Source of the DNA: JAACEU01 sp043816165
GTDB taxonomy: Bacteria; Patescibacteriota; Gracilibacteria; UBA1369; LOWO2-01-FULL-3
Direction of reading: 5' to 3'
NCBI GenBank assembly: GCA_043816165.1
Contig: JBDRIE010000034.1
Span: 50,750 to 114,749 of the forward strand
Length of the DNA stretch: 64,000 nucleotides
Made by a program: the position numbers and the translations under genes. This document shows positions 33,181 to 42,086 of this stretch, in pieces. Positions within the stretch are counted from its first letter, which is position 1; each line of letters begins with the position of its first letter. The notes below the pieces were generated by a model. That model saw only the letters and a program-made list of their open reading frames with translations, had not been told where the DNA came from and did no database searches.

Positions 33181-34725
33181 CTACTGCAGCTGGAAGTTGG
33201 CGTGCGAGCCCGGTTCGTTCGACCAGTTGAACTCAAGTACCCACAGTCCCGGCCCGGCGAAGGGCAGGGGATAGGCGACGCCCGGGAACCACGCGTTCAT
33301 GGTTCCCAAGGTTGCCTCGACGGAGATGTCGGGGGTGGAGCACCAGAAGTCGGCGCCCAGGTCGCTGGCCACGAGCCCGATCTCCCGCCATTGTCCGGCC
33401 GGGACGACCACGGGCACGTAGACACCCGCGCCGGTCTCGATGTGAATGGTGCCCCCGGAGGGGAGCGCCACACGGACCGATTGGACCCAGCACACGGGAG
33501 CATTGACGCAGTAGGGACTGGCGCATGTGCCAGCCACTCCGCACGCTAAGCAGCCGAGACCGCCATCGGGCGCGTAGTCAGCCGGACATGCGCAGGTGAC
33601 CGGGTCGCAGTCGAGGCCACTGTCGCACATCTCGCCCGGATCGATGACGGCATTGCCGCAGAGCTCCACCAGGCAGAGATCGTCGCAGCCGTCGCCCGCG
33701 ATGACATTGCCGTCGTCGCAGGTCTCGCCCAGATCGAGAATCCCGTTGCCGCAGACCTCGAGCGAAAGGCAGTCCGCGCTACAGCCGTCACCGTCCAGGT
33801 TGTTGCCGTCGTCGCAGACCTCCGTCAGGTCGAGGGTTCCGTTGCCACAGGTCTCGTTCGAGAGGCAGTCACCGGCGCAGCCATCGCCGTCGACGATGTT
33901 GCCGTCGTCGCAGACTTCGCCCGGATCCAGGATGCCGTTGCCACAGGTCTCATCGGAGAGACAGTTGGCGGAGCAGCCATCGCCGTCGACGACGTTACCG
34001 TCGTCGCAGACCTCAGCCAGCTCGGTGATACCGTTGCCGCAGACCTCCAGAGAGAGACAGTCGGCGGAGCAGCCGTCGCCCGCGACAACGTTGCCGTCGT
34101 CGCAGACTTCGCCCGGATCCAGGGTGCCGTTGCCGCAGGTCTCATCGGAGAGACAGTTGGCGGAGCAGCCATCGCCGTCGACGACGTTGCCGTCGTCGCA
34201 GACTTCACCGGAGTCGAGGACACCGTTGCCGCAGGCTTCGAGCTGACAGAGATCCGAGCAGCCGTCGCCCGCGACGACATTGCCGTCGTCACAGGCCTCA
34301 CCGGCCAGGGCATCGAGGATGCCGTTGCCGCAGGTCTCATCGGAGAGACAGTCTGCCGAGCAGCCATCGCCGCCGGCGATGTTGCCGTCGTCGCAGACCT
34401 CACCGACGTCGAGGGTGCCGTCGCCGCAGGCGGGAACGGGCGGAACCGCGCACACACAGGTGGGATCCCACTCGATACAGGTCTCGCCGATGGCGTCCAA
34501 ACACGCACAGGGCGCGGTATTACCCGCGTCCTGGCACTCGTTCGGGAGTACGCAATCGGTCACACCGTCATCGCCTGGGTCACAGGGGACTTTGATGTCC
34601 CCGGGGATGATGGAGAGGTCCGAGCAATCGCTGCCCGTACACTCTCCGTTGGGGTTCAAGGTACATCCGCCCACGAGGGCGAACATACCCACCATTGCCG
34701 CAAATGCGGTCAGTCGTCGTTTCAT
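33181..34725 (-). CDS. cysteine-rich repeat lipoprotein, GC-rich island C
   Basis: A 514-residue protein from ATG 34725, chosen because CAAGGAG lies 6 bases upstream and the lipoprotein signal follows (MKRRLTAFAAMVGMFALVGG then Cys21). An upstream extension to 34815 lacks an SD. Nine Myxococcus-type cysteine-rich repeats of 31-34 residues (CGNGxLDxGEVCDDGN...DGDGCSANCLSDET) fill residues 100-400. A 120-residue beta-rich domain follows, ending FNWSNEPGSHANFQLQ. GC content is far above the host average. It is paralogous to the island B protein but the end domains differ. Both share the structured leader, so they were duplicated as units with their regulation. Confidence 0.82.
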   Translation of the reverse strand: MKRRLTAFAAMVGMFALVGGCTLNPNGECTGSDCSDLSIIPGDIKVPCDPGDDGVTDCVLPNECQDAGNTAPCACLDAIGETCIEWDPTCVCAVPPVPACGDGTLDVGEVCDDGNIAGGDGCSADCLSDETCGNGILDALAGEACDDGNVVAGDGCSDLCQLEACGNGVLDSGEVCDDGNVVDGDGCSANCLSDETCGNGTLDPGEVCDDGNVVAGDGCSADCLSLEVCGNGITELAEVCDDGNVVDGDGCSANCLSDETCGNGILDPGEVCDDGNIVDGDGCAGDCLSNETCGNGTLDLTEVCDDGNNLDGDGCSADCLSLEVCGNGILDLGETCDDGNVIAGDGCDDLCLVELCGNAVIDPGEMCDSGLDCDPVTCACPADYAPDGGLGCLACGVAGTCASPYCVNAPVCWVQSVRVALPSGGTIHIETGAGVYVPVVVPAGQWREIGLVASDLGADFWCSTPDISVEATLGTMNAWFPGVAYPLPFAGPGLWVLEFNWSNEPGSHANFQLQ

Positions 34726-34981
34726 CTCGAACTCCTTGCGCAAGATGCCCCGCTTTAGGCGGGGCGGTTGAGGAAACCCATGAGCCCGCTTCAGTAGCCG
34801 GCTTTTACGGGCCACGGTCCCTGTCGTCGCTCTTGTTAGTTTCTCATTCGAACAGCTCTGGTTGGTGCTTGTTTTCTATCACCTCCTTTGGTGGTGCACC
34901 TGGTTGCCAAAGCTAATCGTCAAAGATCCTTCAACGCGACATGAAAAGGTCCATTCATAATCTTCACATAATATTAACCCA
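34726..34981. other. 3' part of the island C leader
   Basis: 256 bases between hairpin H4 and the start codon, longer than in copies 1 and 2 (about 95). Contains GCGGGGCG and TTTGGTGGTGCACC segments but no convincing ORF. A CCTCCTTTGG at 34880 reads as an SD-like AGGAGG on the minus strand, with no good start after it. Confidence 0.4.
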
Positions 34982-35145
34982 ATTGGGTTCGCCTATCATA
35001 AAGGCAAAGTCATTACCTCCATGATAGGTCGAGCCCAATCAGATTTCTGATACGAGTTGTCAAGAATCGTCTGATATCATCATTAACGAACTTATAAAAG
35101 TCGTTCAGGGCCTATGAACACAAGCATATAGCGGGCATTCTATAG
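34982..35145 (-). ncRNA. structured leader RNA element, copy 3 (island C lipoprotein)
   Basis: H1 uses CTAT/ATAG (35112-35145). H2 is AACGA/TCGTT (35086-35105). The conserved CGAGTTGTCAA lies at 35053-35063. H4 is the longest: ATTGGGTTCG (34982-34991) with CGAGCCCAAT (35030-35039), continued by CCTATCAT/ATGATAGG with one bulged base, 18 pairs in all. Compared with copy 2, the outer H4 stem has changed on both sides together. Confidence 0.65.
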
Positions 35146-35166
35146 ACAATGAGAATCAGGTCAGGA

Positions 35167-35195
35167 ACCATACGTGAAAACCGCAATTTAGTCAA
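35167..35195 (-). promoter_or_regulatory. probable promoter of the island C lipoprotein gene
   Basis: Minus-strand TTGACT (35190-35195), 17-base spacer, TATGGT (35167-35172). Same position relative to the leader as the perfect promoter of copy 2, but weaker. Confidence 0.55.
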
Positions 35196-35301
35196 CCTCT
35201 GTTTGGAGCAGAAATCAATCTTTATGCAATTCCCTAGATTCCCTTTATATAAACGAAAAGAGCTGTTTCTTGTTACATTGAAATAGACCAAAGACGCAAA
35301 A

Positions 35302-35333
35302 GAAAAAGCCCCCGCTTGCGCGGTGGCTTTTTC
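35302..35333 (-). terminator. terminator of the SLH/FlgD-repeat gene
   Basis: GAAAAAGCC...CCGC-TTGC-GCGG...GGCTTTTTC stem with one mismatch, U-rich on either strand; about 60 bases past the stop at 35395. It could also act as a barrier against reading from the other side. Confidence 0.7.
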
Positions 35334-35394
35334 CCCTCATTCCTATGAAAAATGTCTATCGTACGTGTATTTAAATCTCTCTTGATTAGTCGTT

Positions 35395-37749
35395 TTAAAG
35401 TAGTCCGGCTTTGTGCATTCTGTATAGAAGTAATGCAACTTCACCTCTTTCAGCTAGATCTCCAGGATATAGGTATTGAAATCCGTTAACGTTGTAATCT
35501 ATATCATAGAGTTCGTACATGTATGAAGTACTTGCATAGTCGTAATACCAGTCAGATCCGCTTGCATCTACATCATCATACATAGCAGTAGCTAATGCTT
35601 GATCGAAATCGTAAGTTGTGAATTTAGAACTTGCTTCAAGTACAATCTTTAGTAATTCAACTCTGTTGATTTGGTTGTCCAATCTAGCAGTTCCATCAGG
35701 GTAACCGTGGAACATTCCATAGAATTTAGCTGTTCTAACATATGGCATATACCATGCATTTGGATCAACATCAGAGAATCCTTCGTCTGTTCCGCTAGAA
35801 GGGAATATACCAACACTGAATGCTTGTAGTGCAACTTTTAGAACCTCAGCTCTATTGATAACATCATTAGGTCTGAATGTTCCATCTGGATATCCATCCC
35901 AAATTCCGTACTCAGTTCCCCAAGCGATTGCTTGGCAAAGTTCGCTATCGTTATTTAGGTTGCTAAGATCCCAGTAGTACCAATAACATTCACTATCGTA
36001 GAATGGTGTTGGTTCGTCTTCAACAACACCTGCACTACCGACTACAAACTTACCTGTTTCAGTATCTTTGTAAGAACCGATTTTTGTAATAAGTTTGTAA
36101 GAGTTTACACCTTCATCAAGATCATGACCGCTGTCATCTTTACCATTCCATTCAACAGTATGGCATCCTGCGGATTGAGCAACATAGTCGAGTAATTCGA
36201 TTTGAGGTGTTCCTGAAGTTGAAGTTCCGTCATAGATTGCAAGGTAAACCTCAGCACCTTCGTCAATGCAGTAAGAAACTTCAATCGAGTTGTAACCGTC
36301 TTCATCGAATACAACAGGATCAGTATAATCGTTTGTTGCATTTGATTTGTCGTTTGAAACTCTATCTTCTTCAACATCTACATCAACAGTTTCAACATCA
36401 TTGATATCATCATCAGTTGGGTTTTCAGCTGTGATTTTGAATCTGTAGTCGTTACCTTCGTCTACTTCATCACCATCATTATCAATTCCATACCATCTAA
36501 CAGTGTAGTATTGGTTTTTTCTAACTTCCTCTTCGTCCATAAGAGTGACTATTCTTTTGCTTCCATCGTATACTTCAACAGTAACTACTGCCGTAGCGTC
36601 TACTTCGAAAACTAGAGTAGTAAATTCATCCTCAGAAGGATCGAATTCGTTTTTAGTAACGAATGCAGTTGTGATTTCCGGTCTAACGTACACAACTTCA
36701 ACAGTTTGTGAAACCACATCACCGTCAGCCATTACGTATATTGTCCAAACACCACCTTCTACATAGTCACCATCTTCATCTTCACCATTCCAGAATTCTT
36801 CGTAATCACCATCGTATGCATTGTTTTCGTCCATAATTTCGACTACTTCTCCGTCTTTTCTAGCTTCAATAACTAGATCGTCAACGTCTTCAGTAAGTTC
36901 GAATTCAATTTCAAGTTCTTCATCAGTTGGATCCCAATCAGTTCTTGGGTTAACAAAGAAATCTTCAATAACTCCATTGTTTGTAGAACCGGTAAGAACT
37001 TCTACGTCAACAGTTTCAACATCTGTTAATCCGTTAGCATCAACAGCTGTTACAGCGACAGAATAAGTTCCGTCAAATACAACAACACTACTGTCATTTT
37101 CACCATCCCAAAGGATTGAGTGATCGTCAGTAGCTGTGTACCAGTCATTACCATCATAAGTAGTATATGTTTTTACAACACTACTACCATCTTTAACTTC
37201 AACAGTAAGGTAAGCACCTTCACTTACATCAAATGTAATCATAGTAGTACCTCCATCAACCGCATTGAAGTTGATTGGATCTACTGCCAAATTAGTGATT
37301 TGTGGTGCAACACCTTGTACTGCTTGAGCGTCAAGATGAGCATCTTGATAATCAAAATCAAGAACAATAGCGTTGTTAGCTGGGTCTACAGCAAAAACTT
37401 TCACTTGATATTGTCCATCAGGTAAAAGTGCTCCTGTTGCAGAGTTTCCAACTCTACCGGTCCAAGTGTAAGAAACTTGGCTGGCAATTGTGTTTTCATA
37501 GTTAGCAAGAGTTGCAACTATGTCCCAGTTTGAATCCATTACATACGCATAAACGTCTGCAGCTTGTAGTAAATCAAAGCTTACAGTCGCATCAACGCTA
37601 ACTGGATCGAAAGGTTCTGGACTAACTACAAAGTTTGAAATGTAGTCTGTAACTTGTCCAGCGTTTGCTCCTCCATCTATAGATACAGCCATTGCATTTG
37701 TAGATAGAATTGCTAGTACAGCCATTGAGGCTAAAAACTTTTTCCACAT
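35395..37749 (-). CDS. S-layer-type protein with FlgD Ig-like repeats and C-terminal SLH domains
   Basis: A 784-residue exported protein. Signal peptide MWKKFLASMAVLAILSTNAM. Residues 30-590 hold about six FlgD-type Ig-like modules, each ending in a motif such as YTWTGRVGNSATG, ILWDGENDSS, FWNGEDEDGDYVEGG or VEWNGKDDSGHDL. The C-terminal 180 residues are SLH repeats (AIAWGTEYGIWDGYPDGTFR; INRAEVLKVALQAF; FYGMFHGYPDGTARLDN). SLH domains hold proteins to secondary wall polymers, so this is a candidate S-layer or surface-fibre component. It is paralogous to the next gene. Confidence 0.85.
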   Translation of the reverse strand: MWKKFLASMAVLAILSTNAMAVSIDGGANAGQVTDYISNFVVSPEPFDPVSVDATVSFDLLQAADVYAYVMDSNWDIVATLANYENTIASQVSYTWTGRVGNSATGALLPDGQYQVKVFAVDPANNAIVLDFDYQDAHLDAQAVQGVAPQITNLAVDPINFNAVDGGTTMITFDVSEGAYLTVEVKDGSSVVKTYTTYDGNDWYTATDDHSILWDGENDSSVVVFDGTYSVAVTAVDANGLTDVETVDVEVLTGSTNNGVIEDFFVNPRTDWDPTDEELEIEFELTEDVDDLVIEARKDGEVVEIMDENNAYDGDYEEFWNGEDEDGDYVEGGVWTIYVMADGDVVSQTVEVVYVRPEITTAFVTKNEFDPSEDEFTTLVFEVDATAVVTVEVYDGSKRIVTLMDEEEVRKNQYYTVRWYGIDNDGDEVDEGNDYRFKITAENPTDDDINDVETVDVDVEEDRVSNDKSNATNDYTDPVVFDEDGYNSIEVSYCIDEGAEVYLAIYDGTSTSGTPQIELLDYVAQSAGCHTVEWNGKDDSGHDLDEGVNSYKLITKIGSYKDTETGKFVVGSAGVVEDEPTPFYDSECYWYYWDLSNLNNDSELCQAIAWGTEYGIWDGYPDGTFRPNDVINRAEVLKVALQAFSVGIFPSSGTDEGFSDVDPNAWYMPYVRTAKFYGMFHGYPDGTARLDNQINRVELLKIVLEASSKFTTYDFDQALATAMYDDVDASGSDWYYDYASTSYMYELYDIDYNVNGFQYLYPGDLAERGEVALLLYRMHKAGLL

Positions 37750-37837
37750 AAGATATTTTGTTAATATGTGTTAAACGTATATATAAAATTGATTTGTTTC
37801 GATCCGATCTCCTAGCCTTTAAAGACTAAAGGCGACA

Positions 37838-37865
37838 ATGATAGCCATATTCAAGGATTTGTCAA
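37838..37865 (-). promoter_or_regulatory. promoter of the 784-residue SLH gene, with 5' hairpin
   Basis: Minus-strand TTGACA (37860-37865), 16-base spacer, TATCAT (37838-37843). Just downstream lies GCCTTTA/TAAAGGC (37815-37833), which would put a hairpin at the very 5' end of the message, a common stabilising feature of highly expressed S-layer mRNAs. Confidence 0.7.
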
Positions 37866-37920
37866 GTGTTTTAACGACTTTTCTTCAGAATTGTTACAAT
37901 TCGATTAGCCGAGAAGAAAG

Positions 37921-37944
37921 AAAAGCCCTTGTACAAGGGCTTTT
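37921..37944 (-). terminator. terminator of the 900-residue SLH gene
   Basis: Perfect 24-bp palindrome beginning AAAAGCCCTTGT, giving a GC stem flanked by A and T runs, 37 bases past the stop at 37982. Confidence 0.85.
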
Positions 37945-37981
37945 CCGGGTAATTGTTTTTTCTAAAAAAATCTGGGAAAAA

Positions 37982-40684
37982 TTAAATTGCGCCTGCATTA
38001 TGCAATTTGTAAAGCAATTCTGCGATCTCTCCACGTGTACTTTTCAGAGACGGGAATAGACTTGATCCGACAAAAAGACTGTATTTATTTGCCTCACATG
38101 CATAGTCGTAATACCAAGCATAGGATGGAACATCTTCATAATTGTCTGTACAGAATCCCAAGTTGTATCCTCTTTGTGCATCCAAAGTCTCAAATATTAT
38201 TTTTAACGCTTCGGCACGGTTCACCGTATCTCCGGGACGAGCAGTATAATATCCGACATCTCCATGGAATACTCCCAGAGTCTTTCCGGTCCTTATATAA
38301 GGCATATACCAAGATCCCACAATTACATCGATAAATCCCATATTTGTGCCATCATCAGTCAAAATACTCGCATTGTAGGCCTCTAGAACCACTTTTAGGA
38401 GCTCAACTCTATTAATAGGATCATTAGGTTGAAAAGTATTATCAGAGTATCCAAGGAAGATTCTTTCATTTGTAGTCCATTCTATAGCATCACAATATGG
38501 GGAAGAGACAGTAACATCTGTATATCCGGCACATGAAACTCCGCTTGAAGTTCCTCCTGTGTTTTCGTTTCCATCAACAATTACATTGTCAGGTACGTTA
38601 TTACTATTACTATCATCACTTGAACTACCGGTTGCCCCTCCATCTATATCTCCCACCTCTCCAACTACGAAATGACCACTTTCGGTTTCTGTACTGCTCA
38701 ATTTTGAGACTATTTTATAAGTATAAACTCCCTTTGCCAGCTTATCACCGTCATCATCCTTACCGTCCCACAAAATTTCATGAGAGCCTCCATCCTGATT
38801 ATCTATGTCCAGAAGTTCGATTTGTTCTGCACCTGATGTACTTGTTCCTTTGTGAATAGTGATTACAACGTCAGCATCTTCCTCAAGATCATAAAAGAGA
38901 GACATATATTCGGTTCCATCAGTCAAAACAGGGGAAACATAGTCTTCGGTTACGTTAGATTTTGAGCTGGAAACTTCATCTTCTGCCAAATCAACACTCA
39001 CAGTATCAGAATCATAAACATTATCATTTGCAATGTTTTTAGCAACAACTTTGATATCTAAATCATTATCATAGTCATAACTTCCTCCATCCCATTCAAC
39101 CGCATACCATTTATCACCTTCAACCTCCAAACCTTCTATAATATCATCATCTTCATCTCCACCTTCCATTACAAATATATCTACTTCAGCGTCAACATCC
39201 ACTCGGAAGATAACATAAGTAAATTCACCCAAGTCATTGTCAAATTTTTCCTTCGACAAGAGTAAATCGTCAATTTGTGGCTTTTCGTAATCAATGTCTA
39301 TTACTTTGCCTGCTTCAAGATCAGTACTTCCTTCTTTTGAACGGAAAATAATAGTCCAAGTACCATCTGCAGCATATTCATCATCATCATCAGTCCCATC
39401 CCAGAAAACTTGTACATTATCTTCTTCATCTACATTACTTTCATCGTATAGCTCGATCTCGGTAGAACCGCGCACGGCATAGATTTGTAGTTCATCAAGA
39501 TCTTTTTTGACATCAAATTCGATTTCAAGCTCATCATCTACAGCCGGCTCAAAGTTTGAAGAAGGGCTAAACGATATACCACCGATATGTGAATTGCTAT
39601 TATCAATGTCTCCTAAACTATCATCTACGGATACATTTGAAGTAACGGTGGAAACACCATAATTATTTGAAACACGTACGTAAACCACATATGTTCCAAC
39701 GCTCACATCACTTGAAGAGTTATTTTCACCATTCCAAACAACTGTGTGAGACTCTCCTGAAACATAATTATCACGTTCATAACCACTAAAATCTCGTACT
39801 TCAGTTCCATCACTATTCTGTATTTCTACTACTATATCTGCGCTTTTTGAGTTTGTAAATTTAATCTCAGTATCCTCAAAATCCGGATCAAAACTATCCG
39901 GAGATACAGAGAAATTTGTAATAGTTGGCTTATCTGAACTGTTGTATTCAACAGTTATATATTCTGTGTCGGCAATGCTGGAATAACCACTTTTTATTGC
40001 AGAAAATTCAACGGTATATGTTCCGGGATCCACCAAATTGGCAACATATTCACCATCCCACACAAAAATATCACTGGATGAATTTGTCGCAGAGAAAGTT
40101 TTTAATGATTTTCCATCTGAATCCTTAATAATAACAGCAACAGAATCTGCTGTTTGACTCAGCGAATAACTAAGATCCATAGTCTCAAAATCACCACTTG
40201 GTGCCGGATCAAAATTTCCACCTCCTGAAGCGGTTGCCGTAAAACTGTTTAGAGTAAAAGCAGTAACTCCGGACGAATCAATTGTCATATCCTTATAACC
40301 AAAATCAACAATTACACCGCCGACACGAGCATAAACCAAGACTTGATATGTGCCATCTGCCAGGGGAGTTCCACCGGATACATTTCCAACGGTCCCGTAC
40401 CAAGTATAAGGAACTGTTCCGGCAGCAGTCGGGACATAATCGGCAAAAGTTGCCACAATTTGGAAACTGGCATCCCAAGCAATTGCATAGATATCGGCAG
40501 TTTGATCTAATGTGAAACTAGCCAAAGCTGTTTGTCCGCCATCTGGAAAAAATGTCGAAGCAGAGCTGCCATTTACAGTCACATCAAAACCTTGGATGTA
40601 ATCTGTTGCAGCCAAAGAAGTTGCGGATAATAACACAGCCATTATTGCGGCTATTGTTATCCCTGTGAATAGTCTTTTAAGCAT
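37982..40684 (-). CDS. S-layer-type protein with FlgD Ig-like repeats and C-terminal SLH domains (paralog)
   Basis: A 900-residue exported protein. Signal peptide MLKRLFTGITIAAIMAVLLS, cleaved near SLAATDYIQGF. About seven FlgD-like Ig modules follow (YTWYGTVGNVSGGTPL; FVWDGEYVANLVDPG; VVWNGENNSSSDVSVG; ILWDGKDDDGDKLAKG). A Ser/Asn-rich linker near residue 685 leads to SLH repeats (WTTNERIFLGYSDNTFQPND; INRVELLKVVLEAYN; TVNRAEALKIIFETL). It matches the 784-residue neighbour in architecture, so they arose by tandem duplication. Like the neighbour it has its own terminator. Confidence 0.85.
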   Translation of the reverse strand: MLKRLFTGITIAAIMAVLLSATSLAATDYIQGFDVTVNGSSASTFFPDGGQTALASFTLDQTADIYAIAWDASFQIVATFADYVPTAAGTVPYTWYGTVGNVSGGTPLADGTYQVLVYARVGGVIVDFGYKDMTIDSSGVTAFTLNSFTATASGGGNFDPAPSGDFETMDLSYSLSQTADSVAVIIKDSDGKSLKTFSATNSSSDIFVWDGEYVANLVDPGTYTVEFSAIKSGYSSIADTEYITVEYNSSDKPTITNFSVSPDSFDPDFEDTEIKFTNSKSADIVVEIQNSDGTEVRDFSGYERDNYVSGESHTVVWNGENNSSSDVSVGTYVVYVRVSNNYGVSTVTSNVSVDDSLGDIDNSNSHIGGISFSPSSNFEPAVDDELEIEFDVKKDLDELQIYAVRGSTEIELYDESNVDEEDNVQVFWDGTDDDDEYAADGTWTIIFRSKEGSTDLEAGKVIDIDYEKPQIDDLLLSKEKFDNDLGEFTYVIFRVDVDAEVDIFVMEGGDEDDDIIEGLEVEGDKWYAVEWDGGSYDYDNDLDIKVVAKNIANDNVYDSDTVSVDLAEDEVSSSKSNVTEDYVSPVLTDGTEYMSLFYDLEEDADVVITIHKGTSTSGAEQIELLDIDNQDGGSHEILWDGKDDDGDKLAKGVYTYKIVSKLSSTETESGHFVVGEVGDIDGGATGSSSDDSNSNNVPDNVIVDGNENTGGTSSGVSCAGYTDVTVSSPYCDAIEWTTNERIFLGYSDNTFQPNDPINRVELLKVVLEAYNASILTDDGTNMGFIDVIVGSWYMPYIRTGKTLGVFHGDVGYYTARPGDTVNRAEALKIIFETLDAQRGYNLGFCTDNYEDVPSYAWYYDYACEANKYSLFVGSSLFPSLKSTRGEIAELLYKLHNAGAI

Positions 40685-40796
40685 GAGTAAAGGGTTACAT
40701 ACTACTATTTATATATACGTAAGAGGGTATAAAGATATACAACAAGAAACCAATAACGCAACGATTATGCATTGACTCACCGACAGAATAATTACA

Positions 40797-41660
40797 TTAA
40801 CCGATTATCGATTTTATCAGATGAATTGTTCCCTTATCATGCAGCAATCGCTGACCATCCCTATCCAACACCGGCTTGGGGTATTCACTATTCTCCACAA
40901 GTGATCCGACAGTGAACGGTGTGCCGTACTTTCCGTTCAAGAAAAAATGATCATTTCCATTTTTGTCGGGGCGATCTCCTACGACCATGATCTCTTTGAA
41001 AGTCTCATCAAACGAAACCCCCCTGTTCTCGCTTAAAAATCGACCAAATTGCCTAATTCCATTATCTTTATCACCATCAGCCGGGACGATAACTACACCA
41101 ATTCCGGAATCTCCAACATGCACAAAATCCTCATAATTTGGATTCAAATTAGACAAAAATTTCAAAACTATCTTGTAAATTTTCCGAGACAAACGATTAA
41201 TTTCACCAATATCACGTGCATCTTGTGGCATATCTGTCATATGGGTTCTCATTACCACGACAACTCTATGCGCCTCATAACAAATCTCACCATATTCCGA
41301 AACAGCCTCATGTAGCTTGCTCATGATTTTATCTCGATCCATCAGATCATCAGGCCATTTTGACCTATAAAATTCCTCAAACTCATTCCTTTCAGTATTA
41401 TAATGGTATCCCACCGATCCATTCTCAGCTATCAAAAAGAAATTCTCAAAAAACTTAGCCTTTTCATCCGGAGAAACTTCCTCAACTATTGCACTCATAG
41501 CCCGCTTCTCAAAAGACTCCAATTGCCGACCGGTACAAAAAGCTATGGGCATTTTGTGCGCCAGCTTCACCAGCGCATCAACCATTTCGTGAGTGGGACG
41601 ATAAACTCCATCAGGAGTTACAGTCCCGTCAAAATCGAACATTGCTGCTTTGTAGTCCAT
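40797..41660 (-). CDS. HAD-superfamily hydrolase (Cof/sucrose-phosphatase-like)
   Basis: A 287-residue HAD IIB-type phosphatase. Motif I is AAMFDFDGTVTPDG, motif II IAFCTGRQLE, a conserved Lys precedes motif IV, and motif IV is IMVVGDRPDKNGNDHFFLNG. The cap domain in between is of the C2 type. It probably removes phosphate from a sugar phosphate. Its start overlaps the stop of the upstream membrane gene by one base (TAATG). Confidence 0.82.
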   Translation of the reverse strand: MDYKAAMFDFDGTVTPDGVYRPTHEMVDALVKLAHKMPIAFCTGRQLESFEKRAMSAIVEEVSPDEKAKFFENFFLIAENGSVGYHYNTERNEFEEFYRSKWPDDLMDRDKIMSKLHEAVSEYGEICYEAHRVVVVMRTHMTDMPQDARDIGEINRLSRKIYKIVLKFLSNLNPNYEDFVHVGDSGIGVVIVPADGDKDNGIRQFGRFLSENRGVSFDETFKEIMVVGDRPDKNGNDHFFLNGKYGTPFTVGSLVENSEYPKPVLDRDGQRLLHDKGTIHLIKSIIG

Positions 41661-42076
41661 TATTCGTTTTCTTTCTTAATTACTCCCCAGTGATAGAGAT
41701 ACAATGGCAAAGCCACAAGAATCATAGCCAAATATTGTGCCAAATCACGTTTTAAATCATTCATTCTCTGCATTTCACGCTGTTCTCTTGTCTCAGCAAT
41801 ACATTCGTCCATCTCCTCGTCAGTCATTCCCACCTCCTCTGTGACCACAGGAACTGCCACCGGATCGCTCATAGCCATTTCTTCTTTCATATACATGTCT
41901 ACAGGTTCTTCACACTCCCAATATCTTTCTGTTTCTTGATACCCCTTCACATCCAAAACGTATTCTTTCAAAAGCAGATTGATAAGTCCGATAAATCCAA
42001 TCAGCAAAACTATAATTGTTATAGCTGTAACCAGATAAAGATAAACTTTTCTGATCATACTTGTTTTTTTCGCCAT
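41660..42076 (-). CDS. DUF5671-like membrane protein
   Basis: A 138-residue protein with one membrane helix near the N-terminus (LYLVTAITIIVLLIGFIGLI, then NLLLKEYVL) and one at the C-terminus (LAQYLAMILVALPLYLYHWG). Between them is an acidic loop with Cys in WECEEPVD and DECIAETREQ. The first part resembles DUF5671 proteins common in CPR genomes. Function unknown. Coupled to the HAD gene downstream. Confidence 0.65.
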   Translation of the reverse strand: MAKKTSMIRKVYLYLVTAITIIVLLIGFIGLINLLLKEYVLDVKGYQETERYWECEEPVDMYMKEEMAMSDPVAVPVVTEEVGMTDEEMDECIAETREQREMQRMNDLKRDLAQYLAMILVALPLYLYHWGVIKKENE

Positions 42077-42086
42077 GATATTTTAG

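Noticed and set aside
33596..34246. Long plus-strand frame (216 codons) opposite the island C gene, rich in Ser/Pro/Gln
   Set aside because: It is the antisense image of the cysteine-rich repeats; the minus strand has signal peptide, SD, leader and family match.
33590..34440. Regularly spaced DNA repeats of about 95 bp that could suggest a CRISPR-like or tandem array
   Set aside because: They are coding repeats of the cysteine-rich protein; spacing follows codons and there are no unique spacers.
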